A DNA stretch of 22,623 nt, taken from NCBI GenBank assembly GCA_031398915.1, contig JANNOG010000027.1, positions 1-22,623 of the forward strand. Direction: 5' to 3'. The DNA comes from JANNOG01 sp031398915. GTDB taxonomy: Bacteria; Actinomycetota; Actinomycetes; Actinomycetales; JBBAYJ01. The notes below the pieces were generated by a model. The model was given only the letters and a program-made list of their open reading frames with translations, was not told where the DNA came from and did not search any database. A program made the position numbers and the translations under genes. Positions within the stretch are counted from its first letter, which is position 1. Every line of letters starts with the position of its first letter. Positions 14,189-20,623 of the stretch are shown here, in pieces.

Positions 14189-14270
14189 TGCGGAAGGCGG
14201 GACTTGAACCCGCACGCCTCGCGGCACAGGAACCTAAATCCTGCGTGTCTGCCAATTCCACCACTCCCGC
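14189..14270 (-). tRNA. tRNA-Leu (anticodon UAG)
   Basis: The minus strand folds into a complete tRNA. The acceptor stem GCGGGAG pairs with CTTCCGC (one G-U), with discriminator A at 14189. The anticodon stem CAGGA/TCCTG encloses loop TTTAGGT, giving anticodon TAG with G37, as expected for a CUN-reading leucine tRNA. A long variable arm (GCC-GCGA-GGC) confirms class II. The T arm is GCGGG-TTCAAGT-CCCGC. The next three bases read CCG, so CCA is not encoded. It lies alone between converging genes. Confidence 0.96.
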
Positions 14271-14291
14271 AACACGGCAACGATAGGCGCC

Positions 14292-14759
14292 TCAGTCGAC
14301 GCCGAGCTCGCGCCGCAGCATCGCGACGTGACCGGTGGCCTTGACGTTGTACTTGGCCAGGGCGACCCGACCCGCCTCGTCCACCACGACCGTCGAGCGG
14401 ATGACACCGGTCACCTTCTTGCCGTACAGCGACTTCTCGCCCCACGCTCCCCAGGCGGACATCACGGCGTGGTCGGGATCGGACAGCAGCGGAAAGGTCA
14501 ACGCATCCCGTTCGACGAAGGCGGCCAACTGCTCGGGCTGGTCGGGAGAGATTCCCATCACGGCGTACCCGGCCGCCTGCAGCGAACCGAGGTTGTCCCG
14601 GAAGTCGCAGGCCTGGGTCGTGCAGCCCGGAGTCATCGCCGCCGGATAGAAGTACACGATCGTGGGCGACTCGTGCCCAAGGCTGTACTGGACGCCGTCG
14701 TGACCGGCAAGGGTGAAGTCGGGCGCGAGGTCCCCGATGGCTAATTGCGACATGAACAT
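14292..14759 (-). CDS. bcp: Peroxiredoxin, Bcp/PrxQ type
   Basis: A thiol peroxidase of 155 residues that reduces H2O2 and organic peroxides with electrons from thioredoxin. The active-site block YPAAMTPGCTTQACDFRD holds the peroxidatic C46 and the resolving C51 five residues later, the pattern of atypical two-cysteine Bcp enzymes. KSLYGKKVTGVIRSTVVVD also fits the family. ATG 14759 is chosen because AAGG lies 7 nt upstream; ATG 14753 is a close alternative. A very long upstream extension in this frame is only the antisense of cbiMN. It is divergent from cbiMN with 45 bp between starts, so both promoters must be compact or overlap. Confidence 0.95.
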   Translation of the reverse strand: MFMSQLAIGDLAPDFTLAGHDGVQYSLGHESPTIVYFYPAAMTPGCTTQACDFRDNLGSLQAAGYAVMGISPDQPEQLAAFVERDALTFPLLSDPDHAVMSAWGAWGEKSLYGKKVTGVIRSTVVVDEAGRVALAKYNVKATGHVAMLRRELGVD

Positions 14760-14804
14760 AGTTTGGCCTTGCGCAGACCTGGCCGTCCAGATGAGACTGC
14801 CAAC

Positions 14805-15872
14805 ATGCACGTACCTGACGGGTTCTTGAATGTCAGCACCTCCATTGCAACGGGTGTGGTGTCGATCGGTGTCGTGGGGTACGCCCTGCGCCGGGTTCGC
14901 GCCGAGATGACCGAGGCGGCTGCTCCCCTGGCCGGTCTGACCGCGGCGTTCGTCTTCGCCGTCCAGATGCTCAACTTCCCGGTGGGGATCGGCACGTCGG
15001 GTCACCTCATGGGCGGGGCATTGGCCGCGGCGTTGGTGGGGCCCTGGATGGCAGTGATCGTGGTGGCCGTGGTGCTCGCCGTCCAGGCGCTGCTGTTCGC
15101 CGACGGCGGAATCACCGCATTGGGCAGCAACGTCCTCCTGATCGGCATCGTGACGGTCGCAGTCGGCTACGCCGTGTCCCGCCTGGTGGTCGCTGCCTTG
15201 CCGCGTCGTGCCCTGTCGGCGGCACCGGCGGCCGCGATCGGTGCGCTGATATCGGTGCCTGCAGCCGCGCTGGTCTTCGTCGGCCTGTATGCGGTCGGGG
15301 GTGCCACCGAGTTGCCGCTGGACCGACTGGCTCAGTACATGTTGGGCTGGCACACGCTCATCGGCGTGGGTGAGGCGGTCATCACCGGTCTGACCGTCGC
15401 CGCCGTGGCCGCCACCCGCCCCGACCTGGTCCACCTCGCACGAGGTGCGCGGCGCACCCTCGTCGTGACCGCCCCGGACGGCACCACTTCCACCGTGACC
15501 AGCAGTCGCTCCGAAGACGTGCGACCCGCCACGCCGCGGGTCGGTCGCCGCACCGCGGCCATCGCGCTGGTGGTCAGCCTGGCCCTGGCAGGAATCGTGT
15601 CCGGCTTCGCCAGCGCGAACCCCGACGGCCTCGAATACGTGGCCGAAAGCCTCGGGTTCATCGACGAGGCGCAGGATTCTGCGGTCGCGGGTGGCCCGCT
15701 GAGCGACTACGGCCTGCGTGGCATCGACAATCCGTATCTGTCGACCGGCCTCGCCGGCGTGATCGGAGTGCTGGTCGTGGTGGGGCTCGGCATCCTGATC
15801 GCCCGGCTGTCGCTGCGCGCCTCCGACCCGGACCCCGACCCCGAGGTCGAGCGCATCGACAGCAGCGTCTGA
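14805..15872 (+). CDS. cbiMN: ECF cobalt/nickel transporter substrate-binding protein, CbiM-CbiN fusion
   Basis: The membrane S component that captures Co2+ or Ni2+. The protein starts MHVPDGFL; the N-terminal amine and H2 of this M-H-x-P-D-G motif ligate the metal, which fixes ATG 14805 as the true start. H67 in GTSGHLMGG is another conserved ligand. The CbiM part (1-205) has about six membrane helices and ends near GWHTLIGVGEAVITG. After a charged linker (205-248), residues 250-340 form a CbiN/PDGLE-type domain: one helix, NPDGLEYVAESLGF at 272-285, and a final helix. So M and N are fused in one chain of 355 residues. cbiQ begins at the next base. Sequence does not settle cobalt versus nickel. 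Confidence 0.93.
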   Translation: MHVPDGFLNVSTSIATGVVSIGVVGYALRRVRAEMTEAAAPLAGLTAAFVFAVQMLNFPVGIGTSGHLMGGALAAALVGPWMAVIVVAVVLAVQALLFADGGITALGSNVLLIGIVTVAVGYAVSRLVVAALPRRALSAAPAAAIGALISVPAAALVFVGLYAVGGATELPLDRLAQYMLGWHTLIGVGEAVITGLTVAAVAATRPDLVHLARGARRTLVVTAPDGTTSTVTSSRSEDVRPATPRVGRRTAAIALVVSLALAGIVSGFASANPDGLEYVAESLGFIDEAQDSAVAGGPLSDYGLRGIDNPYLSTGLAGVIGVLVVVGLGILIARLSLRASDPDPDPEVERIDSSV

Positions 15873-16685
15873 GTGGGCGCCGGGCACAGCCACGGTACGG
15901 GGAGCGTCTCGGACGGCCTTTTCGTCCACAGGCATACCGTTGTCCACCGGCTGCCCGCCGAGACCAAACTGGTGTCACTGGTGGTGTTCGTGCTGGTGGT
16001 CGTATCCACCCCGCGTGAACAGGTGTGGGCGTTCGGTGCATTCGCCGTAGTCCTCGCGGTCGTGGTCGCTCTCGCCCGGTTGCGGCCCGGTCTGGTGCTG
16101 CGGCGGATGGTCATCGAGGTGCCGTTCCTGGTGTTCGCCCTGTTGCTGCCCTTCGTCGCGCTGGGCGAACGCATCGACCTGGGACCTGTGTCGGTGTCGG
16201 CCCCGGGCCTGTTGGGCGCGTTCAACATCGTCGCGAAGGGCACGCTCGGCGTCGTCGCGGCCATCGTGTTGTCGGCGACCACCCGGCCGCGCGATCTGGT
16301 TCTCGGCCTGCAACGCTTGCGTGTGCCCACACTGCTGGTGACGATCATCTCGTTCATGATCCGTTACCTCGACGTCATCGTCGACGACATGCGGCGGATG
16401 CGGGTGGCCCGCGAGGCGCGCGGGTTCGAGGCGCGCCACATCGGACACATCCCCGTCCTGGCCCGCTCGGCCGGTGCCCTGTTCGTCCGCTCCTACGAGC
16501 GGGGCGAGCGGGTGTACCTGGCCATGGTGAGCCGCGGCTTCAACGGGGCACTGCCGATGCTGCGGGCGCGCGTCACCGTCGCGGCGGACTGGGCCGGTGC
16601 GGCGGTGCTTCCCGCGACGGCCGGCGTGATCGCTGTCGTGGCCCACAGCCTGGGTGACCTCACCGCGGTGACCCTTGGCAGCTGA
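15873..16685 (+). CDS. cbiQ: ECF transporter transmembrane (T) component CbiQ
   Basis: The 270-residue T component that couples the S component to the ATPase. Hydrophobic helices lie near 32-47, 51-70, 80-97, 112-135, 150-168 and 238-260. The coupling helices carry A182-R183-G184 in REARGF and S220-R221-G222 in MVSRGF, the two Arg-containing signatures that contact the CbiO grooves. The N-terminus is short and histidine-bearing (GAGHSHGTG, then VHRHTVVHR), which may help metal hand-over. GTG 15873 directly follows the cbiMN stop with no gap. It overlaps or abuts cbiO. All three genes form one operon. Confidence 0.93.
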   Translation: MGAGHSHGTGSVSDGLFVHRHTVVHRLPAETKLVSLVVFVLVVVSTPREQVWAFGAFAVVLAVVVALARLRPGLVLRRMVIEVPFLVFALLLPFVALGERIDLGPVSVSAPGLLGAFNIVAKGTLGVVAAIVLSATTRPRDLVLGLQRLRVPTLLVTIISFMIRYLDVIVDDMRRMRVAREARGFEARHIGHIPVLARSAGALFVRSYERGERVYLAMVSRGFNGALPMLRARVTVAADWAGAAVLPATAGVIAVVAHSLGDLTAVTLGS

Positions 16686-17490
16686 GACGCCGCAGGTGGC
16701 CGAGTCCCCGGCAGACCCGGCGCTGCGGGTCAGTGGGTTGGCGTTCGCCTACCCGGACGGCCATCAGGCGCTGTTCGGCATCGACCTCAGTGTCGACGCC
16801 GGTGAGCGGGTGGCCGTACTGGGCCCCAACGGTGCCGGAAAGACGACCTTCCTGCTGCACCTCAACGGCATTCTCGGCACCGCCGCCGGTTCGGACAGCG
16901 TCGGTGAGGTGAGGATCGGCGGCACCCTGGTGGAGCGTCGCACCGTCGCCGACATCCGACGCCGGGTCGGGTTCGTCTTCCAGGACCCCGATGATCAGCT
17001 GTTCATGCCGACGGTGCGTGACGACGTGGCGTTCGGGCCGGCCAACTTCGGCTTGCGGGGCGACGAGTTGGACGCCCGGGTGGACGAGGCGCTCGCTGCA
17101 GTCGACATGTCGAAGTTCGCCGACCGGGCGCCCCATCACCTGTCGTTCGGGCAGCGTCGCCGGGTCGCCATCGCCACCGTCCTGGCCACCGACTGTGATC
17201 TGCTGGTACTCGACGAGCCGACGTCCAACCTGGACCCGCAGAGCCGTCGCGAGTTGATTGCCATCGTCGAGGCGCTGCCGGTCACCACCCTGGTCGTCAC
17301 CCATGACCTGCCGTTCGCGATGCGGCTGTGCCCGCGCAGCGTCATCCTGGACGGTGGCCGGATCGTCGCCGACGGGGTGACGGGCGACCTGTTGACCGAT
17401 CCCGCGCTGTTGGCCCGCCATCGCCTCGAACTCCCCGAGGGGTTCGACCCCGAGCGACTTCGATCGGCGCCCCGAGTTCAGGCTGGGTAA
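16675..17490 (+). CDS. cbiO: ECF transporter ATPase CbiO
   Basis: The ATPase that powers Co2+/Ni2+ uptake; 271 residues. Walker A GPNGAGKTT is at 50-58, the Q-loop Q103 in FQDPDDQLFMPTVRDDVAFGP, the signature LSFGQ at 156-160, Walker B LLVLDEP with E181, and the switch H210 in VVTHD. The extended Q-loop DPDDQLF is typical of ECF-type ATPases. The signature LSFGQ is a common variant of LSGGQ. Only one ATPase is encoded, so it should act as a homodimer. The start is uncertain: TTG 16675 overlaps cbiQ by 11 bp, whereas GTG 16696 would leave a 10-bp gap. Both precede the ABC domain, which begins near residue 16. Confidence 0.93.
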   Translation: MAAETPQVAESPADPALRVSGLAFAYPDGHQALFGIDLSVDAGERVAVLGPNGAGKTTFLLHLNGILGTAAGSDSVGEVRIGGTLVERRTVADIRRRVGFVFQDPDDQLFMPTVRDDVAFGPANFGLRGDELDARVDEALAAVDMSKFADRAPHHLSFGQRRRVAIATVLATDCDLLVLDEPTSNLDPQSRRELIAIVEALPVTTLVVTHDLPFAMRLCPRSVILDGGRIVADGVTGDLLTDPALLARHRLELPEGFDPERLRSAPRVQAG

Positions 17491-17493
17491 GGT
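17488..17493 (+). promoter_or_regulatory. -10 box of a leaderless DUF3618 transcript
   Basis: TAAGGT ends 6 nt before ATG 17500 and shares its TAA with the cbiO stop codon. No ribosome site lies in the 9-bp gap. Confidence 0.4.
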
Positions 17494-17499
17494 CGCACC

Positions 17500-17778
17500 A
17501 TGCCTGATCAGCAGTTGGGTCGAGCCGAACTCGAGGTGGCCATCGCCGAGCGGCAACGTTCGCTGGCCGCCACCCTGGACGAACTGAGCCGTCGCCTCGA
17601 ACCGTCTCGCCTGGCACGCGAGGGGGTGGCGGGGGTGCAGAGCTCGGCCCGATCGGCCGTGGTGGACACCGCGGGTCGACCCCGAACCGAGCGGATCGCC
17701 GCCGTCCTCGCAGCCGTCGTCGTCGTCATCGTCGTGTCGGTGATCGCTCGGGTCCGCACCCGCAGGCGCAGCTCGTGA
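17500..17778 (+). CDS. DUF3618 family small membrane protein
   Basis: A 92-residue protein. The N-terminal half has the DUF3618 pattern: LEVAIAERQRSLAATLDELSRRLEP, a charged amphipathic helix with spaced leucines. A single membrane helix (about 65-83, IAAVLAAVVVVIVVSVIARV) ends in a basic tail (RTRRRSS), so the N-terminus is likely cytoplasmic-side and helical. The family is common in actinobacteria and has no known function. ATG 17500 is preceded by a TANNNT box at leaderless distance. Its stop overlaps the GTG of the next gene by 4 bp (GTGA), implying coupling to the DUF427 gene, although in other genomes such pairing may not be conserved. Confidence 0.8.
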   Translation: MPDQQLGRAELEVAIAERQRSLAATLDELSRRLEPSRLAREGVAGVQSSARSAVVDTAGRPRTERIAAVLAAVVVVIVVSVIARVRTRRRSS

Positions 17779-18290
17779 CGACTCGCCTGCCCACCGGGGT
17801 GGTTCCTGAGACGCCCGGTCCCGGACAGGAATCGGTGTGGGACTTTCCTCGTCCGCCGCGCGTCGAGCCGAGCGCCCGCCTGATCGTGGTCACCTTCGAC
17901 GGCGTCGTGGTCGCGCAGACCCGAGACGCCGTGCGAGTACTGGAGACCTCGCATCCCCCGACGTGGTACCTGCCCCGGTCGGCCTTCGCGCCCGAAGCGC
18001 TGCGCGAGGCTCCCGGGTCGTCGTGGTGCGAGTTCAAGGGTCGCGCGTCGTATCTGGACGTGGTGTCGCCGGGGGGGCGGGTGGCGACCGCTGCCGCGTG
18101 GACCTATCTGGATCCCTCTCGCGGATTCGAGGCGATCACCGGGCACGTGGCGCTCTATGCGGCGATGATGGACGAGGTTCGAGTGGACGACGAGATCGTC
18201 CAGGCCCAGCCGGGTGGCTTCTACGGCGGCTGGGTGACCAGCGATGTCGTCGGCCCGTTCAAGGGAATCCCCGGCTCCAGCGGCTGGTAG
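17775..18290 (+). CDS. DUF427 domain protein
   Basis: A 171-residue protein. DUF427 blocks are clear: WDFPRPPRVEPSARLIVVTFDGVVVAQT with RVLETSHPPTWYLPR in the first half, then SWCEFKGRASYLDV, AAAWTYLDPSRGFEAITGHVALY, and QAQPGGFYGGWVTSDVVGPFKG near the C-terminus. The family has a compact beta-rich fold and no established biochemical role. The GTG start at 17775 overlaps the preceding stop. No signal peptide or membrane helix is seen, so it is probably cytoplasmic. The gene is followed by a 111-bp gap before the P450. Confidence 0.9.
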   Translation: MTTRLPTGVVPETPGPGQESVWDFPRPPRVEPSARLIVVTFDGVVVAQTRDAVRVLETSHPPTWYLPRSAFAPEALREAPGSSWCEFKGRASYLDVVSPGGRVATAAAWTYLDPSRGFEAITGHVALYAAMMDEVRVDDEIVQAQPGGFYGGWVTSDVVGPFKGIPGSSGW

Positions 18291-18388
18291 GTGCGGTCGC
18301 CGAGGGGACACTGGCCGATCACACGAGGATCGGCGCGTCGATGACGCCGCCATCCGGGAGCGGTCCGCGTCGCTCGGCGGTCGGGCGG

Positions 18389-18394
18389 TAGCGT
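18389..18394 (+). promoter_or_regulatory. -10 box of a leaderless P450 transcript
   Basis: TAGCGT ends 7 nt before ATG 18402 and no ribosome site is present. The 111-bp gap upstream (18291-18401) otherwise shows no clear repeat or hairpin. Confidence 0.4.
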
Positions 18395-18401
18395 CCTCGG
18401 A

Positions 18402-19754
18402 ATGAGCGACGCGGGTCAGCCGGTCGGGCCGACACCGCTGCAGATGCTGCGGGCCACCCCGTCCATCCTTCGTGATCCGCTGGAGTTCTTGCGACGCTCA
18501 CGCGCCGAACACGGTCCGGTCGTCACCTTCCCCACGCGTGGCAGACCCGCCGTCCTGGTCGACGACCCCGGCGCAGTCCGCCGGGTGCTCCAGGACAACC
18601 ACATGGCCTACGGCAAGGAGACGATCCAGTACACGGCGCTGGCGATGGTGACCGGGCAGGGGCTGCTGACCACGGACGGCGCCACGTGGCGGACCCACCG
18701 CCGGGCCATCCAACCGGCCTTCCACCGCGACACGCTGGGCCACGTGGCCGCCGCCGCGGCCGATGCGGCGAGCCGAGCCGGTGAGCTGTTCGACGCGGCA
18801 CCGGACGGTGTGGTCGACACCGACGAGGTGTTGATGAGGGTGACCCTCGACGTGGTCGGGCGCACCCTGTTCGGCGCGGACCTGGTCGACGGTGGCGAGG
18901 GAGACGGGCGTCGGCTGGTCGCCGCGGTTCACGACGCGCTGGGTGCGGTGCTGCGCCGCGCCACCACGCCGGTCTCCGCGCCCGCCTCGATGCCCACGCC
19001 CGGCAACCTGCGATTGCGTCGGGCGTTGGTCGAGCTCGACACGGCGGCGGCCCGGATGGTGGCTCGCCGCCGGGAGGCGCCACGGGCCGGTGATGTGTTG
19101 GGCCTGCTACTCGCCGGGGGTGGGGACCTGCTGTCTGCCGACGAGATTCGCGACGAATTGGTGACCCTCGTCATCGCCGGGCACGAGACCGTAGCGGCCA
19201 GCCTCACGTGGACGCTGCGGCTGCTTGCGGAGAATCCGGATGCGCAGGCGCGGGTCCACGCCGAACTGGATGCGGTACTGGGTGGTGGCCACGGCCGACG
19301 TCCCCAGTACGAGGACCTCGGCGCACTTCGGGTGACTCGGGCGGCCGTGGACGAGGGGTTGCGGCTATTCCCGTCGGCGTGGGTGATCACGCGGCGAGCG
19401 CTGGAGGCCGATGTCCTGGCGGGTACGGCGATCCAGGCGGGCACCCTGGTGATCATCAGTCCGTGGTTGCACCATCGACTGCCGGCCGTCTGGCCGGACG
19501 CCGACCGATTCGACCTGGACCGCTGGGTGTCGGGGGCGGCCCGGCCCAACCGGGAGGCCTACCTGCCGTTCGGTGCCGGGCCTCGCCTGTGTATCGGGCG
19601 GGATTTCGCTCTGGTCGAGTCAGTCCTGGTGCTGGCCGAGCTGCTGCGCACTCGCCAGTTGTCGACGGTGGGGCCTCGACCCCGGGTGCAGGCGATGGTC
19701 ACCCTGCGTCCGCGGGGAGGTTCGGCGTTGCGTTCGATCCGGCGCGAGCAATGA
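18402..19754 (+). CDS. Cytochrome P450, CYP175A1-like (possible carotenoid hydroxylase)
   Basis: A soluble heme monooxygenase of 450 residues. The I-helix oxygen motif AGHET is at 259-263, the E-x-x-R pair at E318/R321, and the heme loop FGAGPRLCIG holds ligand C397. Several stretches resemble, from memory, the Thermus beta-carotene 3-hydroxylase CYP175A1: QYTALAMVTGQGLL (77-90), AGHETVAASLTW, LRLFPSAWVITRR, GRDFALVES, and the tail VTLRPRGG. This makes a carotenoid or other hydrophobic polyene a reasonable substrate guess, but bacterial P450s of this clan vary widely. No ferredoxin or reductase gene is adjacent. The last 56 bp overlap the 3' end of the converging ATP-grasp gene. The family is certain; the substrate is speculative. 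Confidence 0.93.
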   Translation: MSDAGQPVGPTPLQMLRATPSILRDPLEFLRRSRAEHGPVVTFPTRGRPAVLVDDPGAVRRVLQDNHMAYGKETIQYTALAMVTGQGLLTTDGATWRTHRRAIQPAFHRDTLGHVAAAAADAASRAGELFDAAPDGVVDTDEVLMRVTLDVVGRTLFGADLVDGGEGDGRRLVAAVHDALGAVLRRATTPVSAPASMPTPGNLRLRRALVELDTAAARMVARRREAPRAGDVLGLLLAGGGDLLSADEIRDELVTLVIAGHETVAASLTWTLRLLAENPDAQARVHAELDAVLGGGHGRRPQYEDLGALRVTRAAVDEGLRLFPSAWVITRRALEADVLAGTAIQAGTLVIISPWLHHRLPAVWPDADRFDLDRWVSGAARPNREAYLPFGAGPRLCIGRDFALVESVLVLAELLRTRQLSTVGPRPRVQAMVTLRPRGGSALRSIRREQ

Positions 19755-20601
19755 TCGCATCGGCCAGTCGGCCGGGGGCCGCCTCGTCGTGGCCCAAGAA
19801 CAGCGACGGTTCGGTCAGCTCGAGTTCCAGCAGGATCGGGTTGCCGTCGGCGTCGGGCAACAGGTCGACTCGGGCGTACAGCAGGTCGGCGTCGCCCGCA
19901 GCCGCGAGAGCCATTTGGGCGACCCGCAGTTCTGCCGCCGTGGCAACCCGATCGCTGATCGCCTCGTCCCGGTAGAGGCCGGCGACGAGGACCTCGGGAA
20001 CGTGCAGGATCGGGCCCTTGCGGATGGCGTGACTGAACGTGCCGCCGATATGGACCAGGGCGGTCTCCCCGTGAGTGTCGACACCGCTCAGGTACGGCTG
20101 GATCATGACCGTGCGCCCCGCCTCGGTGAGCCGTCGGACATGCGCCGCGGCCGCGGCAGGCTCGCCCGTGGCATCGGCGTCGTAACGCTCGGTGTCCAGG
20201 GATCCGGCACTGATCGTCGGCTTGACGACGAACACTCCGTGGGCCGGAAGCGGATGCTCCTGCCCGGGCGAGACGAATGTGGTGGGAACCACAGGGACAC
20301 CCGCTGCACGGAGGTCGTCGAGGTACAGCTTGTCGGTGTTCCAGGCGATCACCTCGCCCGGATTGAACAGCCTGGGGACCCGACTCGACCAGCGGACGAA
20401 CTCGTCCCGACGCGGCGGGTAATCCCAGGTCGAACGCACGACGACGACGTCGAAGAGTGACCAGTCCACCGTGTCGTCGTCCCAGACACAGACCTCGACA
20501 GCGGCTCCGCGATCGACGAGCTCGGGCAGCACCAGAGCGTCGTCGGGGTCCAGGTCGGGCAGGTCCCGGCACGTCGCGATCGCCACCGACATCCGGGTCA
20601 C
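19699..20601 (-). CDS. ATP-grasp domain protein
   Basis: A 300-residue ATP-dependent carboxylate-amine or -thiol ligase-like enzyme. After an N-terminal region (VAIATCRDLPDLDPDD, then VVVVRSTWDYPPRRDEF), the ATP-grasp fold shows NTDKLYLDDLRAAGVPVVPT at 88-107, the nucleotide lysine K127 in FVVKPTISAGS, IQPYL near 167-171, and the metal ligands in ILLELELTEPSLFL near the end. It resembles the RimK/glutathione-synthetase branch; substrates are unknown. GTG 20601 lies 6 nt after TAATCT, giving a leaderless start; ATG 20592 is an alternative. It is divergent from the DUF3152 gene, whose ATG is 22 bp away, and its 3' end overlaps the P450 by 56 bp. Confidence 0.87.
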   Translation of the reverse strand: MTRMSVAIATCRDLPDLDPDDALVLPELVDRGAAVEVCVWDDDTVDWSLFDVVVVRSTWDYPPRRDEFVRWSSRVPRLFNPGEVIAWNTDKLYLDDLRAAGVPVVPTTFVSPGQEHPLPAHGVFVVKPTISAGSLDTERYDADATGEPAAAAAHVRRLTEAGRTVMIQPYLSGVDTHGETALVHIGGTFSHAIRKGPILHVPEVLVAGLYRDEAISDRVATAAELRVAQMALAAAGDADLLYARVDLLPDADGNPILLELELTEPSLFLGHDEAAPGRLADAIIARAGSNATPNLPADAG

Positions 20602-20607
20602 CGTGCG

Positions 20608-20613
20608 AGATTA
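20608..20613 (-). promoter_or_regulatory. -10 box of a leaderless ATP-grasp transcript
   Basis: Minus-strand TAATCT ends 6 nt before the GTG at 20601. It lies in the 22-bp gap to the divergent DUF3152 gene, whose coding start would therefore overlap this promoter. Confidence 0.45.
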
Positions 20614-20623
20614 GCCGGGCGGC

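Noticed and set aside
14084..14270. 20-bp repeat beside tRNA-Leu as an integrative-element attachment site
   Set aside because: The repeat does not match the tRNA 3' end, the copies are adjacent, and no integrase or mobile genes are present.
14760..14804. Cobalamin riboswitch upstream of cbiMN
   Set aside because: Only 45 bp separate the divergent starts, too short for the aptamer, and no B12-box-like sequence is seen.
14760..15947. Extension of the Bcp frame to a 551-residue protein on the minus strand
   Set aside because: The added 396 residues are low-complexity antisense of cbiMN. Bcp has good ATG starts at 14759 and 14753.
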